64,000 bases of DNA from the NCBI RefSeq assembly GCF_900302495.1, contig NZ_OMKW01000001.1, positions 806,001 through 870,000 of the forward strand. The letters run 5' to 3'. Positions within the stretch are counted from its first letter, which is position 1. The number at the start of each line of letters is the position of its first letter. Positions 25,653 to 35,596 of the stretch are shown one piece after another. This stretch comes from Pontivivens insulae. Lineage in GTDB: Bacteria > Pseudomonadota > Alphaproteobacteria > Rhodobacterales > Rhodobacteraceae. Made by a program: the position numbers and the translations under genes. The notes below the pieces were generated by a model that did not search any database, was not told the DNA's origin, and saw only the letters and a list, made by a program, of their open reading frames with translations.

Positions 25653-26468
25653 ATGCAGTACGATCCCGAAGCGCTGGCCACTGCCTTGCCGGACTTGCGC
25701 CGGTTTGCACGCGCACTGTGCGGATCGCAGGCGACAGGTGACGCCTATGCCGCAGCAACACTCGAATCCATCCTGGCGGAGGAGGAGAGTGCGCAAATCA
25801 CCCAATCGGGTGATGCCCGCCGCTACCTGTTCACCGTGTTCTGCGCAATTTGGCGCTCAACCGGCGCGCGGGTCGAGCAGATCAATAACGAGATGTCGGG
25901 CCGCGAAAAGGTCATGCAAGAACGGCTGACCGTCCTCACCCCGCAAAGCCGGGAAGCACTTCTTCTGCGGTTGCTAGAGGATTTTGGTGTGGTTGACGTT
26001 GCCGCAATCATGAACGTCTCCGAAGGTGAGGCGCGCGAGCTGATCGATATCGGCATGCGTGAGATTGAGAGCACGACCCGAAGCCGCGTTCTGGTGATCG
26101 AAGATGAACCGCTGATTGCCATGGACATCAGCAACATCGTGGAAACCCTCGGGCACGAGGTCATCGCAGTGGCCCGTACCCACGCCGAAGCGGTGGAGGC
26201 CGTGGGCAACCTGCGCCCCGATCTGATCCTTGCAGATATTCGCCTCGCCGATGGCTCAAGCGGCATCGAGGCGGTTGATGACATTCTCAGTGTTGGCGGC
26301 AACAGCGATGTGCCCGTCATTTTCATCACCGCGTTCCCCCACCGTTTGTTGACCGGCGAGCGGTCTGAGCCGGCCTATGTCATCACCAAGCCGTTCGAGG
26401 AACGTAAGCTGAAGGTCCTGATCGATCAGGCGCTCTTTTTCCGGATGCTACCTGTCACGAATGTCTGA
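25653..26468 (+). CDS. phyR: General stress response regulator PhyR
   Basis: 271 residues from ATG 25653 (AGAAGG six bases upstream); ATGs at 25647 and 25638 are alternatives. The N-terminal half is a sigma-like domain (LPDLRRFARALCGSQATGDAYAAATLESIL, then LTPQSREALLLRLLEDFGVVDVAAIM). The C-terminal half is a receiver (SRVLVIEDEPLIAMDISNIVETLGHEV) with phospho-acceptor Asp in LILADIRLADGSSG and Lys in VITKPFEE. Phosphorylation frees the sigma-like part to bind NepR. No histidine kinase of the HWE/HisKA2 type is in the window, so its kinase must be elsewhere. Confidence 0.94.
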   Translation: MQYDPEALATALPDLRRFARALCGSQATGDAYAAATLESILAEEESAQITQSGDARRYLFTVFCAIWRSTGARVEQINNEMSGREKVMQERLTVLTPQSREALLLRLLEDFGVVDVAAIMNVSEGEARELIDIGMREIESTTRSRVLVIEDEPLIAMDISNIVETLGHEVIAVARTHAEAVEAVGNLRPDLILADIRLADGSSGIEAVDDILSVGGNSDVPVIFITAFPHRLLTGERSEPAYVITKPFEERKLKVLIDQALFFRMLPVTNV

Positions 26469-26475
26469 TTTGCGC

Positions 26476-26494
26476 TGCCACTCGATGAGTGGCA
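26476..26494 (+). terminator. Hairpin after phyR
   Basis: Perfect 8-bp stem TGCCACTC/GAGTGGCA with a 3-nt loop starting 8 bp after the phyR stop. The tail AAAGCAA has no T-run, so termination may be incomplete. Confidence 0.5.
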
Positions 26495-26572
26495 AAGCAA
26501 CGATTGAGCCTCTGGTGCTGGCGGTCTAATCTCACGCCAGCGCCGATCCAGGCGTGTAGGCGAGGGGGCCAA

Positions 26573-28378
26573 ATGACATTCGCACGGCTTCTGGCAGTAC
26601 TTGCCTTGCCAGCGCTGCTGAGCGCCTGCGGCGGCGATGAGGTCGATTTTGCAGTTCCTGATACGGCGGAGCGTTTCTCCTACGATGTCGTAATTGAGAA
26701 TGCACCGAATGCAGAGGTGCAATTGGTCGCTGAGGAAACGCTCGATCTCTACCTGCGTCAGGATGACGGTACGGCTTCTCCGGCCTTCTTGCGACGACGC
26801 GCAGATTCCGATCTGCCAACGCTCGTGTCCATTCTGCAATCGCAGGGCTATTTTCTGGCGGAGGCCAGCCGCACCGTGACGGGCGATGGTGAGGATGAGC
26901 CTCTGATCGCCACCCTTACCCTCACTCCCGGTGAGCCCTTCATTCTATCTTCACAAAGGTTCAACCTGCAGGACCTCACAGGGACACCGCCTGTACTGGA
27001 TCCCGCAACACTCGGCGCGCCCATCAATGCCCCAGCCGACGCGGAAGAGATCATACTGGCTGAGGATGCCGCCGTCGCAGCTTTGCGCAGGGCAGGATAT
27101 GCTTACGCTGAATATGAGTCCCGCGATGTGCTCGGCGATCCAGAGAGCAATACGGCGACGGTCACGACAACGATACGGGCTGGCCGCCCCTATCGGTTTG
27201 GACCGATCACCTATGTCGGCTTGTCGCGCGTGTCGGCAGAATACCTGACAACCTATGTCACCTGGGAACAAGGCGTCACCTTTTCCGCAAGCGATCTTGC
27301 CGATTTTCAGCAACGTCTGATCACGACAGAGCTTTTTAACGCCGTCACGGTTGAACCGCCTGAAGACCCTCCCGCGCAGGAGGCTTTGCCCATCACCGTC
27401 ACCGTGGATGAGCGCTTGCCGCGCACCTTTTCCACAGGTTTGCGCTATGACACCGATCTGGGGGCGACGGTCACGCTTGGCGTGGAGCATCGAAACCTGT
27501 TTGGCCGGAATGAGCGTGCCTCTTTCGATGTGTCCCTGAGCGAGAACGAAAGCTCGGCAGGCATCCAGTTCACCATCCCTCAATTCCGACGCGATGGGCA
27601 GGACCTGACGATCGGGACTCGATATGCCCAGATTGACGAGGAGGCTTACAATGGAGAAGTCATTGAGGCCTCCATCGGCATCGACAGGCGCATCAATGAG
27701 GAGATGCGTGGCGGCTACGGCCTGTTGACCGAACGATCTGTTGTCGTTGAGGACGGTGCCAATTCAGAGATCAATCTGGTCGGCCTGCCACTCTTCGTCA
27801 CCTATGACACGACCGATGAGCCTTTGGACGCAACGCGTGGCCTGCGTGGGCGGCTGGAACTTACACCCTTTGCAGGCACCGTGAATGGCGCAGAGGTTGC
27901 GTTCACCAGGCTGGACGGCAGGCTCGCAACCTACATCCCTCTGGATGATGAGGGACGTACCGTCCTGGCAGGTCGCGTAAGGCTCGGTTCAATCACCGGT
28001 GAGAGTGCGACACAGGTTCCGGTCACGCGCCGCTTGTTCGCTGGCGGTGGCGGCAGTGTTCGTGGGTTCGCGCGCGACAGCCTTGGACCGCTTGACAGTG
28101 ATGGTGACGCCCGCGGCGGGCTATCCGTGGTCGAGCTTGGCGCCGAACTGCGCTACCGTTTTGGTGAGACGCTTGGGGCGGTGGCGTTTGTCGAGGCGGG
28201 GAATGTCACCGACAGTGAACTGCCGGATCTGTCGCAACCCCTGCGCACGGCAATTGGCGGCGGGGTTCGCTACTATTCACCCATCGGCCCGGTTCGTGCG
28301 GACCTTGCGTTCCCGATTTCGCCAAGGGCCGGTGAGGATGCCTTTCAGTTCTATCTGGCAATCGGGCAGGCGTTCTGA
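26573..28378 (+). CDS. tamA: Outer-membrane translocation protein TamA (Omp85 family)
   Basis: 601 residues from ATG 26573 (GAGGGGG upstream). POTRA-like domains occupy about residues 30-290 (for example TLTPGEPFILSSQRFNL and IRAGRPYRFGPITYVGLSRVSAEYL). The Omp85 beta-barrel occupies about 300-601 with the FAGGGGSVRGFARDSLGPLD lid-lock motif (VRGF/Y) and ends in aromatic FYLAIGQAF, as barrel proteins do. The N-terminus has a lipobox-like LLSACGG (Cys19), unusual for TamA. Its stop overlaps the tamB start, so the pair is translationally coupled. Helps insert or transport envelope components. Confidence 0.92.
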   Translation: MTFARLLAVLALPALLSACGGDEVDFAVPDTAERFSYDVVIENAPNAEVQLVAEETLDLYLRQDDGTASPAFLRRRADSDLPTLVSILQSQGYFLAEASRTVTGDGEDEPLIATLTLTPGEPFILSSQRFNLQDLTGTPPVLDPATLGAPINAPADAEEIILAEDAAVAALRRAGYAYAEYESRDVLGDPESNTATVTTTIRAGRPYRFGPITYVGLSRVSAEYLTTYVTWEQGVTFSASDLADFQQRLITTELFNAVTVEPPEDPPAQEALPITVTVDERLPRTFSTGLRYDTDLGATVTLGVEHRNLFGRNERASFDVSLSENESSAGIQFTIPQFRRDGQDLTIGTRYAQIDEEAYNGEVIEASIGIDRRINEEMRGGYGLLTERSVVVEDGANSEINLVGLPLFVTYDTTDEPLDATRGLRGRLELTPFAGTVNGAEVAFTRLDGRLATYIPLDDEGRTVLAGRVRLGSITGESATQVPVTRRLFAGGGGSVRGFARDSLGPLDSDGDARGGLSVVELGAELRYRFGETLGAVAFVEAGNVTDSELPDLSQPLRTAIGGGVRYYSPIGPVRADLAFPISPRAGEDAFQFYLAIGQAF

Positions 28379-31300
28379 TGCGGCGGTTGATCCTTACTGT
28401 CTTTATCTGGGTTATGCCCGTATTCGCTTGGGCACAGACGTCGATTTTTGATCTCGACAACCGGTTGGTGCAATTCGCGCTTAGCCAGATCAGCAGCCCC
28501 GGCAGCTTTGAGATCGTGGCAGAGCTTGTGGACGATACCGAAACAGGCGCAACGCGGCTGAACGGCGTCAGCATCCTGGATGGACAGGGTGTCTGGATGA
28601 CAATTGATCAGCTTGTCGTCGACTGGAACAGCAGTCGCATCTTGCGCGGTGAACTTGCTCTCAATGAGATTCTGATCCGTGGGATGAATGTGGCGCGGGC
28701 CCCTGCCGCGGGTTCCGAAGCGCCAGAGCTTGATGTTGAGCAGACCCAAGGCACACCATCCCCTTTTGACTGGCCGCGTGCACCGATCCCTGTGGTGCTG
28801 AATCAGCTGGTGATGGAAGATATTCGCATCGGGCCGGACGTATTCGGCCATACAATCACGTTCGACGCATCTGGCCGTGCCGCCGATCAGGATGATGAGC
28901 AGCGTTTGGTTCTGGATGTCGAGCGCACTGACGAAATTTCCGGCCAAATCGCAATCGAGTACCTTCGCGATTTCGCCGCCGATACTCTCAATGTCGACCT
29001 TACGGCGCAGGAAGAGCCTGGCGGTCTGGTCGCGACACTCGCGGGTCTTCCGCCGGGAAGCGCATCGAACGTTACGCTCCAGGGCGAAGGAACCCGAACC
29101 GCGTTTGATTTGAGCTTTGATGCGCAAAGCGATGCCGTTTTCGAGGCGACTGGTACCGCGACGGTCAGCACGGTCGCGCCGCTTAGCGCGATTGCCGATT
29201 TCTCGGTCGATGCCGGTCCACAGTTTCCGGCGTCCCTCCGGCCCATTGTGGGGGAGACTGCGACATTCTCCGCCGATATTGCCGAAGGCGATGACCAGAT
29301 CGTTCGCGTGCGCCGGTTACGACTTGAAAGCCCCGCGTTGGGGCTTGAGGCGACCGGCACGTTTAATCGCGCGACCGCCTCCTCCGATCTCGCTGTGTTC
29401 CTGGATGCGGGGCGCGATCTGGCGGCGCTGACACCGGGAGCGCGGTTTGAAACAGTGACATTCGAAGGCCGCGTGACCGGCCCGCCAGATGACTTGCGCG
29501 CGCAGGGTCAGGCAACGGTGGCGGAGTTGCGCTCTGCAATTGTCGATGCAGAAGCCGTTGTTCTCGATATCAACGCAACCCGTGTGGGGGAGGTTCTGAA
29601 CCTCACCGCCAACGGCGATGGGCGCGGATTGCGGCTGGATGAACTGGACGAAAATACACTTGGCGAAGCGTTTCTACGGCTCGATCTCAGGCAGGATCCC
29701 GAAGGGATTGAGCTGCGCCGCCTATTGCTGGAAAGCCCGGTTCTGGAACTCACGGCGGCTGGGCAAACAACCCTCGATTTCCTGAACCTCAATGCCAATC
29801 TCGCGGTGGAGACGAGCGATCTCGGACAGATCACCCGTGCATATGATTTCCCGGCCACCGGCACGCTGACACTTGATGCAGATGTTCAGCGCGTGAATGG
29901 CGTGGTGAGCGGCACGGCCGCCGGCAGGCTCTCAAACTTTGCCTCCACCCCGGCTGACGCAGAGTCGGTGGATCTGAGAATTGATCTGGGGCAGGAGGCT
30001 GAAACCATCCGGGCAACACTGCGTGCTGATGCGGATGGACTGCGCCTCGACCAGATCGACCCGTCCATCCTTGGGGAAAGCCGTCTGGGGCTCACCGTGC
30101 TTCTCGAACCTGATACGATCACGTTGCGTGATGCGTCTTTGTCCGCGCGGCCGTTCCAGCTTGAAGCGACCGCCGATATGGACCGAGACACCGGGGCACT
30201 GCGCTTCGACTATGACTTGCGCACCCGTCAGCTTGCGCCCATCGCCGCAGCATATGACGTGCCCGCTGGCGGCCAATTGCGCAGCACAGGCATGGGCGCG
30301 CTGACAGACGGCGTATTGGATACGACCGTTGAGGTGGTGTTGGAGCGTTTGCGTTACGCGAACCTCGCGACAGGCGAACAGATTCTTGTGAATGCCAATG
30401 TTACAGGCGCTGGCGACTACGACATCGTCCTTGACCTGCGCGGGCGCGGTGTCGAGGGGTTCGACCTCTCCGCCGCCGATCTGGGTGAGGTCAGTGTGCA
30501 GGCTGAAGGCTTGGTCGGACCCGACGTGCTGGCGGTGAACAGCTTCAATCTGTCGTCACGTCTGCTCGACGCGACCGGGCGCGCTCAACTTGATCCGACC
30601 AGCGGTGATGCTGAAGGCGCTGCAACCTTGGCGGTCTCGGAGCTTGCGCCGTTGTCTGCCTTGATCGGGCAGGATGTGTCGGGCCGTGCAGCTTTGGAAC
30701 TCGAAGGCGGCCGACGTGGCGGTGTTGTGGAGCTGACGGCCAATGGTGGATTGGGCGATTTCACTCACCCGCTGGCCGATGTTGGGCAGGGTCGGTTCGA
30801 GGCATCTCTCAGACAGGCAAGCGGCACGACGGAGCTTTCTGCCGATGCGGCCCTGCGTGCCTTGCGCGTTGATCAAATTGGACCGGAGATTTGGGGTGCA
30901 ACCACGTTGCGCGTCGATGCAACGATGCTGCCTGAAGGAGTGATCGTTGAGCAGGCCCGGGTCGAATCCGACGCGCTCGACCTGACTGTTTCAGGCGATC
31001 TGACGCCAGACGGACCTGGCCTCGACTATGAAGCCACTGTGCCGCAGATCGCGCCCATCGCACAGGCCTATGCCCAGGACGCCTCTGGCGCGGTTCGCCT
31101 CACGGGGACTGCCCGTCCGGGCGAGCCTGTGCAGGCCACCGGCACCTTGGCCGCGACCGATCTGACCTATAACGGCACGCGCTTTGGCACATTGCGCCTG
31201 ACCCATGATGTTGAGATTGATGAGCAAATCAACGCGTCGCTGCAACTGGTTGGTGAGGGTGGTACACTTGCTGATACCAACCTGTCAGCAAACGTGACGG

Positions 31301-33585
31301 CCAACCTGCCCAGCGTTCGGGTGGATGGGCTTCAGGGGCGTGTCGCTGGGCAGCAAGTCAATGGCGCTGTGGCGGCGGATCTTTCGGCGGGTCCGCGTTT
31401 GGATGGCTCAGTGAATCTGACCAGCGTGGATCTGGCTGCCCTCGACCGGGCGCTGGGTCTCGGAGCTCAGTTCGAAGGTTCGGGGTCGCTGACACTCACG
31501 CTGGAGGGCGGTACATCCCAATCGGCGGCGCTCACGGGCGGCTTGCGAAACATAGGGGCGGGCGCCACCCGGCTCGCAGGCATCGACCTGAGCGCGCGGC
31601 TGGATGATCTGTTTGGTGCGCCGCGGGTGCAGGCCGATCTTTCCACATCTGGTCTGACGGCCGGACAGGTCGTGATCGACGGGCTGAGCGTTCAGGCGAA
31701 TGGACCGCTCACCAGCCTGCGCGTCGCTGGTCAGACAGAAGGCGCGCTGGGGACGATCCCGATCTCCCTCGACCTGGCTTCCACCATTGCCTTGGGTGAT
31801 GGTGCGACGCGGGTCACGCTCGATACGCTCTCTCTGATCGTTGAGGAAGATGAGACCTCTCTCACCCAGCCCCTCACCCTGCTTTTGCGCAATGGCATTA
31901 TCGACGGTGGCCCGCTCGAGATTCTGTTGCCCGGCGGCGGCCAAATCCTTGGCGAGGTCGATCTGATCGGAGGCGGTCTCGTTGGGGAGCTTCGCATTGC
32001 GAACGCTGATTTGGGAGCGATGACAGAGCCCCTGCCAGTAAGCATCTCGGGCGGTCGTATGAACTTGAGGGCCAGCTTCGACACCCGCCCCGGTCGCGCA
32101 ACCGCCGAGCTGCGAGGTGCCTTTGATAAGGTGCTGGCGACCGATATCCTCGATGAAGGCTCGGCTGTGAATGCCACCGTCTCAGGCGACTGGGACGGAC
32201 GGCGCTTCGTAACCGAAGCGCGGATACAAGCCGAAGTCGGGGAGCCCTTTGTGATAACGGCCGATCTGCCCGTGCGCGCCGGGCCTGGCCCCATCCCAAG
32301 CGTGCAGATGAATCAACCTTTCACCAGCGAACTTCGCTGGGCTGGGGAACTGCGTCCGCTATGGGCACTTGTGCCGGTTTCAGGTCAGATCCTGTCCGGG
32401 CTTGCAACTTTGGATCTTGAACTCAGCGGATCGCTCTCCGCACCCAGCGTGGGGGGCAACATCTCTGTCTCTGACGGACGGTACGAGAATCTCGATGCCG
32501 GTCTCATTCTGACGGAACTTACTGTTATCTCCGACTTTTTTGAGAATGACATCCTAACTCTTCTGATCAATGCCAGCGACGGCGGGTCGGGGGAGTTGTT
32601 CGGACAACTCGACATCCGGGCAGGCGACGGCCCGATAACCGTCGCGTCGCAATTTGAGGCCATCGACGCCGTGCTGATCCGGCGTGATGATCTTAGTGCT
32701 CAGCTGAGCGGAACTGTCGGGATCGCGGGCCCGCTAAATGACCTGGTCGTTGAGGGTGATGTCGAGATCGACCGCGCAGAGCTGCGCCTCGTAAACTCCT
32801 CCCCGCCAGAGATCGTGACCCTCGGCGACATCCGCATGATTGGTGACGATCCCCCACGTGAAGCGCCGCCACCGCCTGCGATCCTGCGGCTCGACGTCGA
32901 TGTGCGGGCTGCAGACGGGGTGTTCGTGCGCGGACGCGGACTTGAATCCGAATGGCGCGTTGCGCTGGATATTCGCGGAACGGCGACCCAGCCGCGCATT
33001 CTCGGCTCGGTTGAGCGGTTGCGCGGAACGTTCAGCCTGCTTGGCCGCAGCTTCGATCTTTCGCGCGGAGAGGTCGTGTTCAACGGTGGGGCCAAAATTG
33101 ATCCACAACTCGACATTGCCCTGACGCGGGCTGACCGGGATCTTGTCGGCCAGATCCTTGTAACCGGCCCCGCAAGCAACCCGACGCTCAGCTTCGCGTC
33201 CGAGCCTGCGCTGCCTGAGGAGGAGGTTCTGCCCCAACTCCTGTTCGGCACGTCACAGCAAAGCCTCAGCGCGGGTGATGCCCTTCAGCTTGCAGCGGGT
33301 ATTGCGACCCTTGTGTCCGGCAGCGCCGGTCCGCTCGATGTTGTGCGCGGCGCGCTCGGCGTGGATGTCTTGCGGATCGAGGGTGGTTCCGAAGGGCAGG
33401 CCGCCAGCCTCACTGTCGGCAAAACACTGGGAGAGGGGATCTTTGTCGGTGCCCGAACTCAGGCAGATGGGACGAGTGCGATTCGCATTGAATTGGATGT
33501 TTTTGAGAACATCACCGTCGATGCCGAGATTTCGACGGGCGGTGACAGTTCGTCTGTCGGGATCACCTATTCAACGGATTTCTAG
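28378..33585 (+). CDS. tamB: Translocation and assembly module protein TamB
   Basis: 1735 residues; the ATG overlaps the tamA stop. A single N-terminal signal-anchor helix (about 1-20) is followed by a very long run of amphipathic beta strands with repeated LxAxG/LDLxxxG patterns, as expected for an AsmA-like bridge. The C-terminal DUF490 domain (about 1400-1735) contains RGTFSLLGRSFDLSRGEVVFNGGAKIDPQLDIALTR and ends GITYSTDF. It spans the periplasm as a groove between inner membrane and TamA, and is implicated in phospholipid and outer-membrane protein transport. Length is at the upper end for the family. Converges on ribF with a 4-bp overlap. Confidence 0.95.
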   Translation: MRRLILTVFIWVMPVFAWAQTSIFDLDNRLVQFALSQISSPGSFEIVAELVDDTETGATRLNGVSILDGQGVWMTIDQLVVDWNSSRILRGELALNEILIRGMNVARAPAAGSEAPELDVEQTQGTPSPFDWPRAPIPVVLNQLVMEDIRIGPDVFGHTITFDASGRAADQDDEQRLVLDVERTDEISGQIAIEYLRDFAADTLNVDLTAQEEPGGLVATLAGLPPGSASNVTLQGEGTRTAFDLSFDAQSDAVFEATGTATVSTVAPLSAIADFSVDAGPQFPASLRPIVGETATFSADIAEGDDQIVRVRRLRLESPALGLEATGTFNRATASSDLAVFLDAGRDLAALTPGARFETVTFEGRVTGPPDDLRAQGQATVAELRSAIVDAEAVVLDINATRVGEVLNLTANGDGRGLRLDELDENTLGEAFLRLDLRQDPEGIELRRLLLESPVLELTAAGQTTLDFLNLNANLAVETSDLGQITRAYDFPATGTLTLDADVQRVNGVVSGTAAGRLSNFASTPADAESVDLRIDLGQEAETIRATLRADADGLRLDQIDPSILGESRLGLTVLLEPDTITLRDASLSARPFQLEATADMDRDTGALRFDYDLRTRQLAPIAAAYDVPAGGQLRSTGMGALTDGVLDTTVEVVLERLRYANLATGEQILVNANVTGAGDYDIVLDLRGRGVEGFDLSAADLGEVSVQAEGLVGPDVLAVNSFNLSSRLLDATGRAQLDPTSGDAEGAATLAVSELAPLSALIGQDVSGRAALELEGGRRGGVVELTANGGLGDFTHPLADVGQGRFEASLRQASGTTELSADAALRALRVDQIGPEIWGATTLRVDATMLPEGVIVEQARVESDALDLTVSGDLTPDGPGLDYEATVPQIAPIAQAYAQDASGAVRLTGTARPGEPVQATGTLAATDLTYNGTRFGTLRLTHDVEIDEQINASLQLVGEGGTLADTNLSANVTANLPSVRVDGLQGRVAGQQVNGAVAADLSAGPRLDGSVNLTSVDLAALDRALGLGAQFEGSGSLTLTLEGGTSQSAALTGGLRNIGAGATRLAGIDLSARLDDLFGAPRVQADLSTSGLTAGQVVIDGLSVQANGPLTSLRVAGQTEGALGTIPISLDLASTIALGDGATRVTLDTLSLIVEEDETSLTQPLTLLLRNGIIDGGPLEILLPGGGQILGEVDLIGGGLVGELRIANADLGAMTEPLPVSISGGRMNLRASFDTRPGRATAELRGAFDKVLATDILDEGSAVNATVSGDWDGRRFVTEARIQAEVGEPFVITADLPVRAGPGPIPSVQMNQPFTSELRWAGELRPLWALVPVSGQILSGLATLDLELSGSLSAPSVGGNISVSDGRYENLDAGLILTELTVISDFFENDILTLLINASDGGSGELFGQLDIRAGDGPITVASQFEAIDAVLIRRDDLSAQLSGTVGIAGPLNDLVVEGDVEIDRAELRLVNSSPPEIVTLGDIRMIGDDPPREAPPPPAILRLDVDVRAADGVFVRGRGLESEWRVALDIRGTATQPRILGSVERLRGTFSLLGRSFDLSRGEVVFNGGAKIDPQLDIALTRADRDLVGQILVTGPASNPTLSFASEPALPEEEVLPQLLFGTSQQSLSAGDALQLAAGIATLVSGSAGPLDVVRGALGVDVLRIEGGSEGQAASLTVGKTLGEGIFVGARTQADGTSAIRIELDVFENITVDAEISTGGDSSSVGITYSTDF

Positions 33586-34493
33586 CGCGCAGCCAGAATG
33601 ATGCGCGCCTTGTCCAGATCCTTATGCATCTGGGCAATCAGCGGCTCCATACCTTCATATTTCAGCTCGGGCCGCTGAAATTCGATCAGCGCAACCGACA
33701 TCTCTGCATCATAGAGGTCGCCGTCAAAATCGAGGAGCATGACCTCCAGATTGGGCGCGTTATCCCCGAATGTCGGGCGTGAGCCGAGCGAGGCCACGGC
33801 ATCATAACTTCCCTTGTGCGGCCCGGTCAGAACGTCTGCACGGCAGGCATAAACGCCGAAAGCTGGCAGATGCAGCCCCGCCATGGACAGGTTTGCGGTC
33901 GGGAAACCCATCTCGCGACCGCGCTTGAACCCATGCTCCACAACGCCCTCAATCCGATGCAGGTGGCCTAGCATTGAAGCCGCATCTTGTGGACGCCCCT
34001 CGGACAGGGCCATGCGGATCGCCGTCGATGAAATCTCCACCCCGTCCGCCTCAAGCAATGGCGCGACGGTCAGGTCAAAAGGCGCGCGGGCAAGCGTTTC
34101 CACGTCACCGGCACGACCCTTTCCGAACCGGAAATCCGCACCCACCACCAGATGAGAGATACCAAGTCCGCCAATCAAAACATCGTTGATGAACGCTTCA
34201 GGGGTCAGCCCTGCGAGTGCAGCGTCAAAGGGCACTTCGTAAAGCTGATCGACGCCGAGCTTGGCCAATCTGTTCGCACGGGCGGTTGCATTCATCAGTC
34301 GGAATGGCGGCGCGTCTGGTGCAAAAACCTGACGCGGGTGCGGCTCGAACGTGACAACACCCAGGGGCGCATCCGCGCGACGGGCAAGATCGAGCACGGA
34401 CTGATGGCCAAGGTGCAGCCCGTCGAAATTGCCCATGGCGACAGATGCGCCGCGTGCGTCATCGGGCACGGAGACAGAATGATGGACCTGCAT
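33582..34493 (-). CDS. ribF: Bifunctional riboflavin kinase / FAD synthetase
   Basis: 303 residues. The N-terminal FMN adenylyltransferase domain (about 10-180) has SVAMGNFDGLHLGHQSVLDLA with the nucleotidyltransferase HxGH, and SSTAIRMALSEGRPQDAASMLG. The C-terminal riboflavin kinase domain (about 185-300) has GREMGFPTANLSM and GVYACRADV. Makes FMN, then FAD. Tail-to-tail with tamB. Confidence 0.95.
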   Translation of the reverse strand: MQVHHSVSVPDDARGASVAMGNFDGLHLGHQSVLDLARRADAPLGVVTFEPHPRQVFAPDAPPFRLMNATARANRLAKLGVDQLYEVPFDAALAGLTPEAFINDVLIGGLGISHLVVGADFRFGKGRAGDVETLARAPFDLTVAPLLEADGVEISSTAIRMALSEGRPQDAASMLGHLHRIEGVVEHGFKRGREMGFPTANLSMAGLHLPAFGVYACRADVLTGPHKGSYDAVASLGSRPTFGDNAPNLEVMLLDFDGDLYDAEMSVALIEFQRPELKYEGMEPLIAQMHKDLDKARIILAAR

Positions 34494-34521
34494 GGACCCC
34501 CCGGCGCACCGGGTGATGCGC

Positions 34522-34974
34522 TCAGTCGAACTTCGCGGACGGGGCCAGCACCAGTGCTTCCCCTTTCAGCACAACCGTATCGCCTACACAGACTTTGCAA
34601 TCAAGCGTGACCCGACGCTTCGCGTAGTCGATGCTTGCCACTGTAACCGTCGCTTCGGCGTGATCGCCGGGACGGACCGGTGCCATGAATTTCAGGCTCT
34701 GCCCCAGATAGACTGTGCCGTGACCGGGAAGCTGTTCCCCGATGACGGCAGAAACCAGACCGGCGGTCAGCATCCCGTGCGCGATAACACCGCCAAAGAT
34801 CGTGTCTTGCGCATATTCCTCGTCCAGATGCACCGGGTTGTGGTCGGTGGACAGCTCGGCAAAGGCCTCAATCTCGGCCATGCCAATGGTCTTGCCGACG
34901 GAGCGCGACATACCGACCTGTAACTCTTCGATGACGATCGTGCCCTTGGGCAGATTATGACCCGTATCCAACAT
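34522..34974 (-). CDS. MaoC family hydratase (R-specific enoyl-CoA hydratase type)
   Basis: 150 residues, single hot-dog domain, AAGGAG before the ATG. The segment AELSTDHNPVHLDEEYAQDTIFGGVIAHGMLTAGLVSAVIGEQLPGHGTVYL holds the catalytic Asp/His pair (D-x4-H) and the family's overhanging helix. PhaJ-type enzymes hydrate trans-2-enoyl-CoA to (R)-3-hydroxyacyl-CoA, linking beta-oxidation to polyhydroxyalkanoate. The substrate range is not predictable. Only 28 bp from ribF, so cotranscription is possible. Confidence 0.85.
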   Translation of the reverse strand: MLDTGHNLPKGTIVIEELQVGMSRSVGKTIGMAEIEAFAELSTDHNPVHLDEEYAQDTIFGGVIAHGMLTAGLVSAVIGEQLPGHGTVYLGQSLKFMAPVRPGDHAEATVTVASIDYAKRRVTLDCKVCVGDTVVLKGEALVLAPSAKFD

Positions 34975-35093
34975 GAATCGCTCCTTTGTGCATCTGCGAA
35001 GAGATATAGCGCAGAAATTTTATTGCGCAAGGAAATTTCATGATTGATGGGTTTGGAGATATAATAGTCTGCGTCTGGATTGGTGTCGTGGGG

Positions 35094-35549
35094 TCAAACC
35101 CGCCCGAATACCTCCTGCACGATCTGCTCCAGCGATGCTTGGTCAACCGCATCGAACGCATCCGGGGTGTCGCTGTCCACGTCCAGCACCGCAATCACCT
35201 CTGCCTTTTTGTTGAAGACCGGAACGACAATCTCCGAGCGGGTGGAGGAGGCGCAGGCGATATGGCCGGGAAAGGCATCGACATCTGCCACCAGTTGCGT
35301 GGTCTGCTCACGCGCGGCAGCACCGCAAACCCCGCGCGAAAACGGAATGACAAGGCAGCCATGCCCCCCCTGATAAGGCCCGATCTTCAACAACTCCGGC
35401 GCGACGACCCGGTAAAATCCGGTCCAGTTGAAGTGCTCAAAGCTATGGTGCAGCTCGCATGCGACAGTCGCCATCAGGGCAATAGGATCGTCCTCCCCTT
35501 CACATAGGGACGTGATTGCGGCATGAACATCGGCGTAGCGGGGATGCAT
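35094..35549 (-). CDS. Free methionine-(R)-sulfoxide reductase (GAF domain)
   Basis: 151 residues from ATG 35549, where GGAG lies six bases upstream; ATG 35579 is a possible longer start. A single GAF domain with the three cysteines of the fRMsr family: Cys65 in [10 protein letters not shown], Cys75 in RGVCGAAA and Cys99 in [16 protein letters not shown]. This pattern distinguishes the reductase from ordinary GAF sensors. Reduces free methionine-(R)-sulfoxide in the cytosol using thioredoxin. Divergent from nadC. Confidence 0.85.
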   Translation of the reverse strand: MHPRYADVHAAITSLCEGEDDPIALMATVACELHHSFEHFNWTGFYRVVAPELLKIGPYQGGHGCLVIPFSRGVCGAAAREQTTQLVADVDAFPGHIACASSTRSEIVVPVFNKKAEVIAVLDVDSDTPDAFDAVDQASLEQIVQEVFGRV

Positions 35550-35596
35550 GGGTGTCTCCATTTCTGTCGCATGCGACATTGCGCAAGAGGACCGAG

